Positions 52,019-61,226 are shown, counted from the first letter of the stretch. The stretch is 64,000 nucleotides of DNA from Parvicella sp964387945 (GCA_964387945.1 CAYLYX010000007.1:121089-185088), one strand, 5' to 3'. The notes: a model not told the origin generated them from the sequence alone. A program made the numbers and translations.

Positions 52019-52026
52019 TATTTTTG
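52019..52026 (+). promoter_or_regulatory. Promoter -7 element of the AsmA-recX operon
   Basis: TATTTTTG, an exact match, lies about 94 bases upstream of the ATG at 52121; the resulting leader of about 85 bases is long for this window. Confidence 0.5.
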
Positions 52027-52120
52027 CGTTAATAAGTAAAGATAATCCTCTTCAAACACTAGCCTATTCACTGTAATTTTACTCTGCATTATACTGTCTG
52101 ATTAAAAAGTAGAGAAAATT

Positions 52121-54850
52121 ATGTGGCTCAAATGGACCAAAAGAATACTGGCTGGCTTAGGGATTTTGATCGTCCTTGTCATTGCTTTTTTCTTTACCGT
52201 AATTTACATCTACGAAGATGAAGTCAAGCAGTATGCCATTGAGCAGCTCAACAAAAACCTCAAAGTTCCAGTAAAAGTAAAAGCTGAAGACATTGAACTG
52301 ACGCTGTGGGATCAATTCCCAATGGCTTCACTTCGCTTTAATGATGTGCTGATTCCGGATTATCTGAGTGAAAACGGACAGGACACAATGATGTATGCAA
52401 AGCATATCTACCTGTCTTTTGATTTTTGGGACATGATGGGTGGCAACTACAAGGTACAGACCGTTTCGATGGAGGATGCATTGATCAACCTGAAGATCAA
52501 CAAGAAAGGTGAAGGCAATTATGATATCTTTAAGGAAGATACGCTTGCACAAGAAGACTCCAAATTTTCCTTTGCGCTCAAAGAAGTTAAAGGTTCAAAC
52601 ATCAGCATTGCCTATATCGACTCGATGTCTAATCAAGTGTATTCTGGGCATGCGTCTCAGATCAATTTTTCGGGCGATTTTAGTGAAACTGTTTATGATT
52701 TGAAAGTTAATGCCAAATTGAAGGCAAAGCGAATCAAATCTGGCGGTGTAACTTTCATTAAAAACAAGGATGCCACCGTTGACCTGAAAATGAACATTGA
52801 TCGAACGAAAAACAAGTATCTCATTCAAAAAGGCGATGTAAATATAGAGGAGTTGCTCTTCTCAGTTACTGGAAACTATATTGATCAGGCAGATAGTAGC
52901 TCCATTGATTTGGACATCAAAGGCAAAAACATTGATTTGGCATCCGCCATTACCATACTGCCCAAAGAATACATGTCTACCCTAGAGAAATACAAGGCAA
53001 AAGGGCTGGTTGTATTTGAGGCAAAAATTAAAGGAGAGATCAACGAGTCTACTACTCCAAGGACTTCTGCCACTTTCTATCTTCAGGGAGGAAGTCTTAC
53101 GGAGCTTAATACCAAAACGAGTATTTCTGACCTTTCTTTTGATGGGTTCTTTGACTCAGATACGCTTGGAACATCCATTCTCTACCTAGACGACATTAAG
53201 GGAAAAATAGACGTGGGACAAATCAATGGTCAAGTCAAAGTTGAGAACCTTGAAACACCCAAGGTAATGGTGAGCTCATTTGGTTCTATTGATTTGAAAC
53301 TATTGAAAGATTTCATTCAAAATGAGAACATCGAAACGATGTCTGGACAGGCGGATTTTGACCTCCACTTCATTGGTCAGAGCGAGCCGGATGATTTCAA
53401 GATTGTCAAGTCCAAAGGGGAGTTTAGTTTCAAAAATGCAAGTTTAAAACTTCCAAGTTCTGCTCTCACCTATTCTCAAATCTACGGAGAACTCATTCTC
53501 AACCAAAATGATGCTGCCATAACCAATTTCCATGGATTTATAGAAGATAGTGACTTCAGATTAGACGGAGCAATCAAGAACCTGATTCCCTATATAGTTA
53601 GTAGTGAAGAAGTGCTCACCATTGAAGCTGACTTGCGCACAGAAAAACTCACCCTCGACAACATTTTAAAAGCCACTGAAAAAAGCCCCGATGAGGCGTT
53701 TACCAATGAAAATGCCGAACCTTTTGTTTTTCCAGATAACATCCACCTCAACCTCAAATCTCAGATCGACAACCTGTACTATGGTAAGTTTGATGCTACT
53801 GAGGTGAACGGAATTGTAAAACTATATGACAGGAAGTTAAGCACAGAAAACGTCTCTTTTGTTGCGAATAAAGGTTTCTATACGTGCGATTTGAGTTTTG
53901 CACAAAACCCTGATTATTCTTTTGTATGGAAGACCAATCTTTCTGCATACGAAATCGACATTGAAGACTTTTTCCTTGAAATGGACAACTTTGGTCAGCA
54001 GTACCTCACTAATGAGCATATCAAAGGAAAAGGAAATGTGGACCTAGACATGGCCGTTATCGTCAACAACGATTTCACCATTGACGAAAAAACGCTGGTA
54101 GCCGAATGTCAACTCAACGTGAAGAAAGGTCAGCTTCTGGATCAGCCATCCTTGCTTGAAATTGGTGATTACTTTGATGAAAATAACTTGGTAAAAGTGG
54201 TCGTGGACACGAAAAAACTGAAGAAGAAGTTACAAAGCGTTAAGTTTTCAGATCTTGAGAACACCATCACGATTAAAGACAGTAAAATTTACATCCCAAA
54301 AATGACATTGGAAACCAATGTCCTGGACCTCAACCTGAGCGGAGTTCACGGGTTCAACGATTCCATTGATTATCATTTTGATTTTAGGCTCAGAAAGATC
54401 TTGTATTCCAACAAAAAACAAGAGGAGTTTGGTCCGTTGGTCGATGACGGTCTAGGTGCTAAACTCTTCCTACACATGTACGGACATTTGGATGACCCTC
54501 AGTATGAATTGGATTCGGAAGAAAAGCATGAGGAGATCAAGAAAAACATTCAGGAAGAAAAGAAAAACATCAAGTCGATCTTAAAGTCAGAGGTTGGTAT
54601 TTTTAAACAGGATACGGCTGTAAAAGAATATACCGAACCTAAAAAAACAGAACCAACGTTTGAGATTGAATGGGAAGAGTTTGAAAAAGACGAGGGCGAA
54701 AACGAGGATGAAACAGATGGCGCTTCTAACGAAGACGAAAAAAAGAAAAAGAAGAAAGACAAGGACAAAGGAATGAACAAACTCTTTAAGAAGTTGGGCA
54801 TCGAACCTGAGAAGAAAGACAATACGCTAGAATACGAAATTGAGCAATAA
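52121..54850 (+). CDS. AsmA-family envelope protein
   Basis: A 909-residue protein with one N-terminal transmembrane helix (about 8-30). It is followed by a long beta-rich periplasmic region, the typical AsmA/YhdP layout (start: TKRILAGLGILIVLVIAFFFT; then LKVPVKVKAEDIELTLWDQFPMASLRFNDV). Such proteins bridge inner and outer membranes and take part in lipid transport in proteobacteria; the same role here is an inference. The last 80 residues are highly charged (Lys/Glu runs, DEKKKKKKDKDKG). It overlaps recX by 11 bases. Confidence 0.82.
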   Translation: MWLKWTKRILAGLGILIVLVIAFFFTVIYIYEDEVKQYAIEQLNKNLKVPVKVKAEDIELTLWDQFPMASLRFNDVLIPDYLSENGQDTMMYAKHIYLSFDFWDMMGGNYKVQTVSMEDALINLKINKKGEGNYDIFKEDTLAQEDSKFSFALKEVKGSNISIAYIDSMSNQVYSGHASQINFSGDFSETVYDLKVNAKLKAKRIKSGGVTFIKNKDATVDLKMNIDRTKNKYLIQKGDVNIEELLFSVTGNYIDQADSSSIDLDIKGKNIDLASAITILPKEYMSTLEKYKAKGLVVFEAKIKGEINESTTPRTSATFYLQGGSLTELNTKTSISDLSFDGFFDSDTLGTSILYLDDIKGKIDVGQINGQVKVENLETPKVMVSSFGSIDLKLLKDFIQNENIETMSGQADFDLHFIGQSEPDDFKIVKSKGEFSFKNASLKLPSSALTYSQIYGELILNQNDAAITNFHGFIEDSDFRLDGAIKNLIPYIVSSEEVLTIEADLRTEKLTLDNILKATEKSPDEAFTNENAEPFVFPDNIHLNLKSQIDNLYYGKFDATEVNGIVKLYDRKLSTENVSFVANKGFYTCDLSFAQNPDYSFVWKTNLSAYEIDIEDFFLEMDNFGQQYLTNEHIKGKGNVDLDMAVIVNNDFTIDEKTLVAECQLNVKKGQLLDQPSLLEIGDYFDENNLVKVVVDTKKLKKKLQSVKFSDLENTITIKDSKIYIPKMTLETNVLDLNLSGVHGFNDSIDYHFDFRLRKILYSNKKQEEFGPLVDDGLGAKLFLHMYGHLDDPQYELDSEEKHEEIKKNIQEEKKNIKSILKSEVGIFKQDTAVKEYTEPKKTEPTFEIEWEEFEKDEGENEDETDGASNEDEKKKKKKDKDKGMNKLFKKLGIEPEKKDNTLEYEIEQ

Positions 54851-55313
54851 GATCATTACGCATATTGATGCTTTGGAAAAAGCGCGTAGTTTTTGCGCTT
54901 ATCAGGAACGCTGTCAGCAGGAAGTGATTAAGAAACTAACATCCTTCAAGTTAAATGAAGATGAAATAAATTATGTTTTGCTTCAGCTCATTCAGGGAGA
55001 ATATCTCAACGAAGAGCGCTATGCCAGAGCTTACGTAAGTGGCAAGATTAGAATAAAGCAGTGGGGACGAAGAAAAATACGCTTCGAATTAAAAAGAAAA
55101 GGACTTACGGATAAGTGTATTGAAATCGGCATGCAAGAAGTAGAAGATGAAGAATACCTTGAAACATTAGGCAAGTTGGCGCGTTATAAATGGAAACAGG
55201 TAAAAGAAACCCATCCGTTCAGGAAAAAGCAAAAAGTAATGTCTTATCTTTACGGGAAAGGCTATGAATCGGACCTGATTCAAGATGTGCTGAAAGAGAT
55301 AATTGAACAATAA
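54840..55313 (+). CDS. recX: Regulatory protein RecX
   Basis: Modulates RecA filament activity. The 157 residues consist of three-helix repeats with conserved-looking segments EKARSFCAYQERCQQEVIKKL, ERYARAYVSGKIRIKQWG and RRKIRFELKRKGL. This is the usual pattern and length for RecX. It starts with TTG at 54840, inside the end of the AsmA gene (11-base overlap), so it is likely translated by coupling. recA is not in the window. Confidence 0.88.
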   Translation: MSNKIITHIDALEKARSFCAYQERCQQEVIKKLTSFKLNEDEINYVLLQLIQGEYLNEERYARAYVSGKIRIKQWGRRKIRFELKRKGLTDKCIEIGMQEVEDEEYLETLGKLARYKWKQVKETHPFRKKQKVMSYLYGKGYESDLIQDVLKEIIEQ

Positions 55314-55320
55314 CCGAATT

Positions 55321-56088
55321 ATGAAAATAGTAGTAACCATCCTCTTATGCCTCGGAATATTTGCGGGGTTTGCGCAACATACTAATCGTCAGAATCGCGA
55401 TCTGCTGGATTTGAAGTCCATCCGTCATAGTGGCTGGTTTTTATCTCCAGGACTTACCTATATGCTTCCCTTTAAACCTAAGGGTGATGAAGCACCAGAT
55501 GTAGACCCTGAAGGAAAGTTAGCGGTGTATTTCGAGTTAGGAAGATGGCACCTGTTTCCGGGAGGAGGAAATGTATTCAACTACTTTGATTATAGCCTTG
55601 CCTACAAGCGACTAAGTGGAAAAGAAGAAATTGCAGATACGAAAGGACTTTTTAAGCAAAACTATGTACTTGGGAATTTCAACATCAATAACATTATTCA
55701 ATTAACAGACTACACCTTTATTCAAAACAGTTTGGGGGTGAATGTTGATTATAAGTTTAGTGAGAAGTATGAGCCTGCGGCCCAAACGTCTACGATAGAC
55801 AACACCAAGCGACTTCTGTTCTCCCTTCACTACAAAATTGGATACGGCATTAAAGTCACGAAAAACTTGTTTGTGATCCCAACACTTGAAACACCAATTC
55901 TGAACGGTAGAGAATGGGAAAAAGGTCGTTCAGATTACGGCATCCTCAGTTCTCGTTACCGACCGTGGATCTTTTCAGTAAGATTAGCATGGACCCGAAA
56001 GCCAGGAAGAGGCGATTGTCCTCCTGTTTATGACCCTGCCAATGGTAAAGATGGACAGAATTTAGACGATATGCTAAAGATGGAGTAA
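55321..56088 (+). CDS. Exported protein of unknown function, barrel-like
   Basis: A signal peptide (MKIVVTILLCLGIFAGFAQ, 1-19) is followed by about 235 residues of alternating strands (LAVYFELGRWHLFPGG, FNYFDYSLAYKRL, KRLLFSLHYKIGYGIKV), consistent with a beta-barrel or periplasmic protein. I do not recognise a family. The ATG at 55321 is preferred over TTG 55303 because the hydrophobic signal begins there. It follows recX after 7 bases and may belong to that transcript. Confidence 0.55.
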   Translation: MKIVVTILLCLGIFAGFAQHTNRQNRDLLDLKSIRHSGWFLSPGLTYMLPFKPKGDEAPDVDPEGKLAVYFELGRWHLFPGGGNVFNYFDYSLAYKRLSGKEEIADTKGLFKQNYVLGNFNINNIIQLTDYTFIQNSLGVNVDYKFSEKYEPAAQTSTIDNTKRLLFSLHYKIGYGIKVTKNLFVIPTLETPILNGREWEKGRSDYGILSSRYRPWIFSVRLAWTRKPGRGDCPPVYDPANGKDGQNLDDMLKME

Positions 56089-56106
56089 TTATTCCACGAG
56101 TTAGGT

Positions 56107-56114
56107 TACATTTG
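56107..56114 (+). promoter_or_regulatory. Promoter -7 element of tag
   Basis: TACATTTG, an exact match, ends 4 bases before the tag ATG at 56119. The mRNA should be leaderless. Confidence 0.6.
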
Positions 56115-56118
56115 CAGT

Positions 56119-56685
56119 ATGCCCAGATGTGAATGGTGCGGCACGGATCCGCTCTATGTAAAATACCACGATGAAGAGTGGGGTGTTCCAGTTAAGGAAG
56201 ACCAAAAAATGTTTGAATTCCTGACCTTGGAGACATTTCAAGCGGGTTTGAGTTGGATTACTGTACTCAGAAAGCGAGAAAATTTTCGTGAAGCATTTGA
56301 TCAATTTGATTATCATAAAGTAGCCAATTACGGTGAAAAGAAAGTCGAGGAGTTACTTGCCAACTCAGGCATTATCAGAAATCAACTAAAAATCAGAGCA
56401 GCGATAACGAATGCTCAAGCATATCTCAAAGTAAGAGAAGAACATGGCACATTTTGCGACTATATTTGGGCTTTTGTAGGTCATAAACCCATTCAAAACA
56501 AGATAGAAAGCATGCGTGATGTCCCAGCAAAAACAGCACTAGCAGAAAAAATAAGCAAGGACCTCAAAAAACGAGGATTTAAGTTTGTGGGACCCACCGT
56601 TATTTATGCGCACATGCAAGCCACTGGGATGGTGAACGATCATGCTGTTTATTGCAAGCGAAACAAAGAGTTGCTGAATGTTTAA
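56119..56685 (+). CDS. tag: DNA-3-methyladenine glycosylase I
   Basis: Removes 3-methyladenine from alkylated DNA. The 188 residues begin MPRCEWCGTDPLYVKYHDEEWG. The zinc site is formed by Cys4, His17 and, near the C-terminus, NDHAVYCKR (His and Cys). FQAGLSWITVLRKRENFREAF near 50-70 is the family signature. It overlaps the next gene by 8 bases. Confidence 0.95.
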   Translation: MPRCEWCGTDPLYVKYHDEEWGVPVKEDQKMFEFLTLETFQAGLSWITVLRKRENFREAFDQFDYHKVANYGEKKVEELLANSGIIRNQLKIRAAITNAQAYLKVREEHGTFCDYIWAFVGHKPIQNKIESMRDVPAKTALAEKISKDLKKRGFKFVGPTVIYAHMQATGMVNDHAVYCKRNKELLNV

Positions 56686-57340
56686 GCTCTCCGTTTTCAT
56701 ATTCATCGTTGTTACTGGCCTTCTTGCAAACAGCTGCGCTTCTGAGGAAAAGATCACGTATAAGATAGAAGAGAAAAAACTAAAGGTCTCTGAAAAACTA
56801 AGGTCTTTCAAAACCAGCTTGACCGAAAGCGAAAGTCTGAGTACATACTTCAAACACGAAAAAACATTTATACTTCCCGGCAAACTTGAAGAAGTTTGGA
56901 AACTATATTGCCAGCTAGACCCCAGAAACATGTGGAGTGGACCTAAAAACAAGTTCAAAATGGCTTATTTTACGCCTTCTAAGACCGGTTTCTACAAAAA
57001 AGAGGAAGACATCCCAGGACCAGCAGAAGGAATGGTTTATGAGTTAAAACTGCGGGTACTTAAGTTTTTTGGAGTTCCGGTAACTTTTGAAATCACAAGA
57101 CTATCTGATGAAAACAAAATCATCGAATTTACCTATGGGGCTGAAAACAAATCACATGGAAAGCAGATTCTAGTGTTTGAGGCGGTTGATGATGGCACCC
57201 AAGTGACGCATACTTCCTATTTTAAGAGCGGGAATAACTTTAGAGACAAGCGCCTTTATCCTTTTTTTCATGAGAAATGTATTGATGAATTTCATGAGAA
57301 CATGATCGACTCGCTCAACAATTTTACAACCACGAGTTAA
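56678..57340 (+). CDS. SRPBCC-like lipoprotein
   Basis: A lipoprotein signal (LLANSC; lipidated Cys near 20) precedes about 200 residues. The mature domain starts YFKHEKTFILPGKLEEVWKLY, typical of the SRPBCC (START-like) fold opening where the first strand leads to a helix. It ends with a long helix HEKCIDEFHENMIDSLNNF. The fold binds hydrophobic ligands in many proteins; a ligand here is not known. The ATG is inside the end of tag (8-base overlap), so it is translationally coupled to it. Confidence 0.6.
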   Translation: MFKLSVFIFIVVTGLLANSCASEEKITYKIEEKKLKVSEKLRSFKTSLTESESLSTYFKHEKTFILPGKLEEVWKLYCQLDPRNMWSGPKNKFKMAYFTPSKTGFYKKEEDIPGPAEGMVYELKLRVLKFFGVPVTFEITRLSDENKIIEFTYGAENKSHGKQILVFEAVDDGTQVTHTSYFKSGNNFRDKRLYPFFHEKCIDEFHENMIDSLNNFTTTS

Positions 57341-57354
57341 TTTAGCCTCCAAAC

Positions 57355-57384
57355 TTGTGGAAATCAGATAATTTACTACCTTTG
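57355..57384 (+). promoter_or_regulatory. Promoter of rpsF-rpsR-rplI
   Basis: TTG at 57355-57357, a 19-base spacer and TACCTTTG at 57377-57384 fit the Bacteroidota consensus. The predicted start, about 57390, is at the foot of the leader hairpin. Confidence 0.65.
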
Positions 57385-57389
57385 CAGCC

Positions 57390-57411
57390 CTTTCCTGAAT
57401 AATCAGGAGAG
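57390..57411 (+). promoter_or_regulatory. Leader hairpin of the rpsF operon
   Basis: CTTTCCTGA (57390-57398) and TCAGGAGAG (57403-57411) form a 9-base-pair stem (one G-U pair) with loop ATAA. It occurs at the very 5' end of the predicted mRNA, 30 bases before rpsF. It may stabilise the mRNA or take part in S6-S18 autoregulation; the known S6-S18 motif cannot be confirmed from sequence alone. Confidence 0.45.
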
Positions 57412-57441
57412 TGAATTAGTAAATTTTAAACCTTAAATAAT

Positions 57442-57774
57442 ATGAATCGTTACGAGACTGTTTTCATTTTGACTCCCGTTTTGTCTGATGTACAGGCAAA
57501 GGAAGCAGTAGAAAAATTCAAGAAGGTTTTGACTGATGCGAAAGGTAAAATTGTCCACACGGAAGATTGGGGACTTAAAAAATTAGCCTATCCAATTCAG
57601 AAAAAATCTACAGGTTTCTACAATCTGATCGAATTTGAAGCTGAGGGAAATGTAATCGCTGAATTAGAAATTGCTTTCAAACGTGATGAACGTGTGATGC
57701 GTTTTTTGACCATGAAAATGGACAAGCACCACGTTGATTTCAACGAGAAAGGAAGAGCAATGGCTAAAGCTTAA
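57442..57774 (+). CDS. rpsF: 30S ribosomal protein S6
   Basis: Binds 16S rRNA with S18. The 110 residues begin MNRYETVFILTPVLSDVQAKEAVEKF and contain the DWGLKKLAYPIQKKSTGFYNLIEF signature. Order rpsF-rpsR-rplI is conserved in many bacteria. Spacing to rpsR is 28 bases. Confidence 0.96.
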   Translation: MNRYETVFILTPVLSDVQAKEAVEKFKKVLTDAKGKIVHTEDWGLKKLAYPIQKKSTGFYNLIEFEAEGNVIAELEIAFKRDERVMRFLTMKMDKHHVDFNEKGRAMAKA

Positions 57775-57802
57775 TTATTAACCTTATTAAAGAACTAGAA
57801 AA

Positions 57803-58072
57803 ATGGCTGACAATAAATCAGAAGTAAGATATCTTGCACCGATTAGCATTGATATCTCGACAACAAAATACTGTAGATTCAAAAAGCACGGAATTAAGCA
57901 TGTTGATTATAAAAATGCTGATTTCCTTTTGAAGTTTTTGAACGAACAAGGTAAGATTTTGCCAAGAAGAATCACTGGTACTTCGGCAAAATACCAAAGA
58001 AAAGTAGCACAAGCTGTAAAGCGTGCGAGACATTTAGCAATTTTGCCTTATTTGGCTGATCAATTAAAATAA
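57803..58072 (+). CDS. rpsR: 30S ribosomal protein S18
   Basis: The 89 residues have the S18 core: DYKNADFLLKFLNEQGKILPRRITGTSAKYQRKVAQAVKRARHLAILPY in outline. It forms a complex with S6. No zinc-binding Cys set is present, only one Cys (KYCRF). It lies between rpsF and rplI. Confidence 0.96.
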   Translation: MADNKSEVRYLAPISIDISTTKYCRFKKHGIKHVDYKNADFLLKFLNEQGKILPRRITGTSAKYQRKVAQAVKRARHLAILPYLADQLK

Positions 58073-58073
58073 T

Positions 58074-58079
58074 AGGAGG
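58074..58079 (+). promoter_or_regulatory. Strong Shine-Dalgarno site of rplI
   Basis: AGGAGG lies 8 bases upstream of the rplI ATG at 58088. Such strong sites are rare in this genome region. Confidence 0.7.
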
Positions 58080-58087
58080 GCAATATC

Positions 58088-58534
58088 ATGGAAGTACTAT
58101 TAAAGAAAAACGTAGATAATCTTGGCGAGAAAGACGAGTTGGTAACCGTAAAGCCAGGATACGGAAGAAACTACCTGATTCCACAAGGATATGCAATCTT
58201 AGCGACAGCGTCAATTAAGAAAATGCATGCCGAAACTTTGCGTCAAAGAGCTCACAAGGCTGAGAAAATCAAAGCTGAAGCTCAAGCTACTGCAGATAAG
58301 TTGGCAAAAACAACTATCGAAGTAGGTGCAAAAGTTGGTGAGAATGGTAAAATCTTCGGATCTGTTGGTAACGTACAAGTTGCCGAAGCTTTGGAAAAAG
58401 CTGGATTCGACATCGAAAGAAAGAAAATCAAATTGGTTGGTGATGCGATTAAAACTGTGGGTACATACAAAGCAGAAGTTATCGTTCACAAAGACATTAA
58501 AGTTGAAATCGACTTTAACGTGGTAGAAGCTTAA
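58088..58534 (+). CDS. rplI: 50S ribosomal protein L9
   Basis: The 148 residues start MEVLLKKNVDNLGEKDELVTVKPGYGRNYLIPQG, the L9 signature, followed by the long connecting helix (50-75) and the C-terminal domain. It is the last gene of the operon and is followed by a terminator. Confidence 0.96.
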   Translation: MEVLLKKNVDNLGEKDELVTVKPGYGRNYLIPQGYAILATASIKKMHAETLRQRAHKAEKIKAEAQATADKLAKTTIEVGAKVGENGKIFGSVGNVQVAEALEKAGFDIERKKIKLVGDAIKTVGTYKAEVIVHKDIKVEIDFNVVEA

Positions 58535-58557
58535 TTTGATCTTTTATAAAATGTTTT

Positions 58558-58593
58558 AAATCCCGTTGCTTTTTAGAGTAGCGGGATTTTTTT
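58558..58593 (+). terminator. Rho-independent terminator of the rplI operon
   Basis: AAATCCCGTTGCT (58558-58570) pairs with AGTAGCGGGATTT (two G-U pairs) around a short loop, then a T-run to 58593. Confidence 0.88.
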
Positions 58594-58611
58594 GTTCATA
58601 TATCCGTCTTC

Positions 58612-59082
58612 ATGGAAAGCAATGAAATTTTAGACATTGAGCTAGAATCTGATGAGAACCCTACATACTTAATTCCAAAGCGAATTATACTCGTAAGTTG
58701 TATCATTGGCAGCACACTTGCTGGTTGTATATTGCTTTCCATCAATTACTACAGAAAAGGACTTAGAAGAGAGATTATCGGGCTTCTCATTCTTGGAATG
58801 ATCTTCTCTTTTAGAACTTTCAACTATGTCATTACTTTTGAATACGGTTGGCTGGCATTTATTCTATTTCAGGTTATAGGTGGAATTCTACTAACTGGTC
58901 CCATCTGGAACAAAAAAATTGGACGAAAATTTAAATACAGGAATGACAATAATATGCTCTATCCGTTTCTCACAATAATTTTTTTCATCTATTATATATA
59001 CATCTATAGCCCCAGAATGTACTTCAAACTCTTCAATCCTATCCTAGAAATAATATTCGTTATCCTTAGACAATTTGACTAG
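58612..59082 (+). CDS. Small polytopic membrane protein of unknown function
   Basis: The 156 residues include four hydrophobic helices (about 23-45, 54-72, 78-95, 118-135). An acidic N-terminal tail (ESNEILDIELESDE) precedes them. I do not recognise a family and no motif is visible. It converges on the methyltransferase gene, overlapping by 17 bases. Confidence 0.5.
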   Translation: MESNEILDIELESDENPTYLIPKRIILVSCIIGSTLAGCILLSINYYRKGLRREIIGLLILGMIFSFRTFNYVITFEYGWLAFILFQVIGGILLTGPIWNKKIGRKFKYRNDNNMLYPFLTIIFFIYYIYIYSPRMYFKLFNPILEIIFVILRQFD

Positions 59083-59854
59083 GCATCCCCACCAACGTCA
59101 AAAACTTACTGTTACCTTGTTTGATCACCTCTTTTTTCCACGTATACGTTTCATCCTCCAAACCATCTAGCAACTCATCTAAATCACCTAGTGTATATGT
59201 TCTGAGGTTAGAAGCTGCCCCATCCCAGGCATAACAAATGGGAATTACGGGAATCAAATAGGTAAACACCAGCTGATACCAAGTCATCGGTCTTGCCAAC
59301 GGTGTGATGAAAAAACTTAAGATAATGTTGATCGGAAAAGCCGTCCACGCCAATAACTTCGGAAAGCTATTATCACTCAACTCAAAGATCACCAGCGGCT
59401 GTTGCGAAGACTTAGCGTTTTCTAAGATCTTTCTTGCCACTTTAGGCGGCATGTGGTGAAAACTACAAATCATCGTCCTCACGCCTGTTAGCAAAGGCGG
59501 AACGTTTGCCGCATCAACAGGTTCTGATATGAATTCTTTTCCTTGCTCTTGCGATTCATTAACTCTTGCAACTGTCTCCTGGTTGGGGTACAAATCTGTC
59601 ATGGTAAGCAACAAAGAGGGATGCTCTTGCTTCAACTTTGTATACACCTCCTCCATTGGACCTCCACTTCCCGAACAGAGATCAACAATTTTACTCTCGT
59701 TGGATTTCTTTAAGACCTCATCGATCAAACCTGTGATTACAGGCTCTGTTTTGAACATTTTATGAACCACCAACAACAACCTTGTCATTGACTTTCTCCA
59801 AATGTTGGGGAACCACTGAAAATCCTCAAACTCAAAAATATTGGACCTTTTCAT
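59066..59854 (-). CDS. Class I SAM-dependent methyltransferase
   Basis: The 262 residues show motif I as KIVDLCSGSGGPMEEVYTKL near 55-72, and LTMTDLYPN as the acidic loop of strand 2. Central hydrophobic segments (LLAWTAFPINIILSFFITPL, about 165-195) suggest membrane association. The substrate is unknown. The ATG at 59854 is the first in-frame start. No partner gene lies in the same direction nearby; the C1 peptidase follows on the same strand upstream. Confidence 0.7.
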   Translation of the reverse strand: MKRSNIFEFEDFQWFPNIWRKSMTRLLLVVHKMFKTEPVITGLIDEVLKKSNESKIVDLCSGSGGPMEEVYTKLKQEHPSLLLTMTDLYPNQETVARVNESQEQGKEFISEPVDAANVPPLLTGVRTMICSFHHMPPKVARKILENAKSSQQPLVIFELSDNSFPKLLAWTAFPINIILSFFITPLARPMTWYQLVFTYLIPVIPICYAWDGAASNLRTYTLGDLDELLDGLEDETYTWKKEVIKQGNSKFLTLVGMPSQIV

Positions 59855-59919
59855 TGCTAATTAATTTGCTAGGTGAAGATACAAATAAAACTCCCTCCAG
59901 CTTATACTCAGCATGACAA

Positions 59920-59957
59920 CAACAAAAAACGGCATTCATCCTAAGACCAATGCCGTT
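59920..59957 (-). terminator. Rho-independent terminator of the C1 peptidase gene
   Basis: AACGGCATT (59928-59936) and AATGCCGTT (59949-59957) form a stem; on the minus strand a T-run follows (complement of the A-run at 59922-59928). Confidence 0.85.
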
Positions 59958-59976
59958 CTAGTTCATTCAGGGAAAA

Positions 59977-61200
59977 TTACTTAATCCCTAGTTTCTTTTT
60001 GATATCCTTTGGAATACCATCTTTGTGAATCAAGATGTTCATTGTCTTATATCTTGCATACGCTTCAGAAGCATAGAAATATCCATCGCACTCGTTGTGA
60101 TCCGTACCCCATGAATTCTTCACAACAAAGTAGATCGTTCCATTCTGATCCTTAATTAAACCAGTAATGTGCATCCCGTGATCATCTGTTGTTTCTTGAG
60201 AATCAAAAGCCATTTGTCTTTCTTCCTGAGAAACCATTTTTTCTTTTGTAGGTGATAAGAAGGCATTACTGATCTTCTCAGCTCCAGCAGAATTAAAGAA
60301 CTTTTCATCGCTACCCTTTGTTTTGATCGTTGATGGATCTTCTGGGTTAATCGCCAAAGCATCTCTGTATGAGAATCCTTTTTCTGAAACATCTGCTCCC
60401 CAAGCGAATGTATAACCACTCTTCAGCGACTCTTTCATCACTTTCATCAACTCATCCAACGGAAGGTTGTAACCCGTTCTCATCGCCCAGTTGTCTTGAA
60501 CCTCTAACACAAATGGTCTATAATAAGGGTGGTGTGTATACGATGTAAGAGAAACATAATCGTCCATGTTTAACCCCAACTCATCAGCAAACGATTTTGG
60601 ATTGTAGTCTTTACCTTCATACGAAAACTTGAACTCCTCCACATTCGTAGGAATCTCTCCTAGATAAGCATCTACAATACCTTCAAAAGCCTTCTTCCAG
60701 TTCGGAGTCAATTTATCTCCTTGTGGTTTAGCTGCCAACGCCTTCACGGCAGCACTCATCATGGCTTCCATCTCATCGTGATTGTGCGCATCTTCACCGT
60801 ACTCCAATCCTTTGTAAGCCTCTTCTGGCACAATACCATATCTTTCAATCACCCAAGGAATGTCATGAAACGCACCTCCCTGACCAAAGTTAAACGTACC
60901 GTACATTCTCAGGTAGTTCTCCGCCTTCCCGATGTAAGCATTTCTAACGATATACATCTCAGAAAGGTTGTGTTCTCCTTTACCCATTCGAATCAATTCA
61001 CTCTCGAAGAAAGAAAGTGAAGAAAAACTCCAGCAAGTTCCTGTTCTGTTTTGATTCTCTACCGCTGTTTCATCCAAATCCACAATCGTAGTAAACTTGT
61101 ACTCACTACCCTTTTTGTTGCTAAATGTTTCCTGAGCACTCACCGAAAGTGAGAACGCAGTTGCTACACCTAACAAACCTAGCTTTATCATTTTGTTCAT
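59977..61200 (-). CDS. C1 (papain/PepC-like) cysteine aminopeptidase, exported
   Basis: A signal peptide (1-22, ending SVSAQ) is followed by a bleomycin-hydrolase or PepC-like peptidase domain. The catalytic Cys is in TGTCWSFSSLSFFESELIR near 57. The His is in DDHGMHITG near 340 and the Asn in VVKNSWGTD near 360. All three are present. PepC enzymes are normally cytoplasmic hexamers; the signal peptide here puts this copy in the envelope. The total length of 407 fits a mature size near 385. It lies 26 bases downstream of cysS on the same strand. Confidence 0.87.
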   Translation of the reverse strand: MNKMIKLGLLGVATAFSLSVSAQETFSNKKGSEYKFTTIVDLDETAVENQNRTGTCWSFSSLSFFESELIRMGKGEHNLSEMYIVRNAYIGKAENYLRMYGTFNFGQGGAFHDIPWVIERYGIVPEEAYKGLEYGEDAHNHDEMEAMMSAAVKALAAKPQGDKLTPNWKKAFEGIVDAYLGEIPTNVEEFKFSYEGKDYNPKSFADELGLNMDDYVSLTSYTHHPYYRPFVLEVQDNWAMRTGYNLPLDELMKVMKESLKSGYTFAWGADVSEKGFSYRDALAINPEDPSTIKTKGSDEKFFNSAGAEKISNAFLSPTKEKMVSQEERQMAFDSQETTDDHGMHITGLIKDQNGTIYFVVKNSWGTDHNECDGYFYASEAYARYKTMNILIHKDGIPKDIKKKLGIK

Positions 61201-61226
61201 CTCGTTATTTTATTGGTTTAATTATT

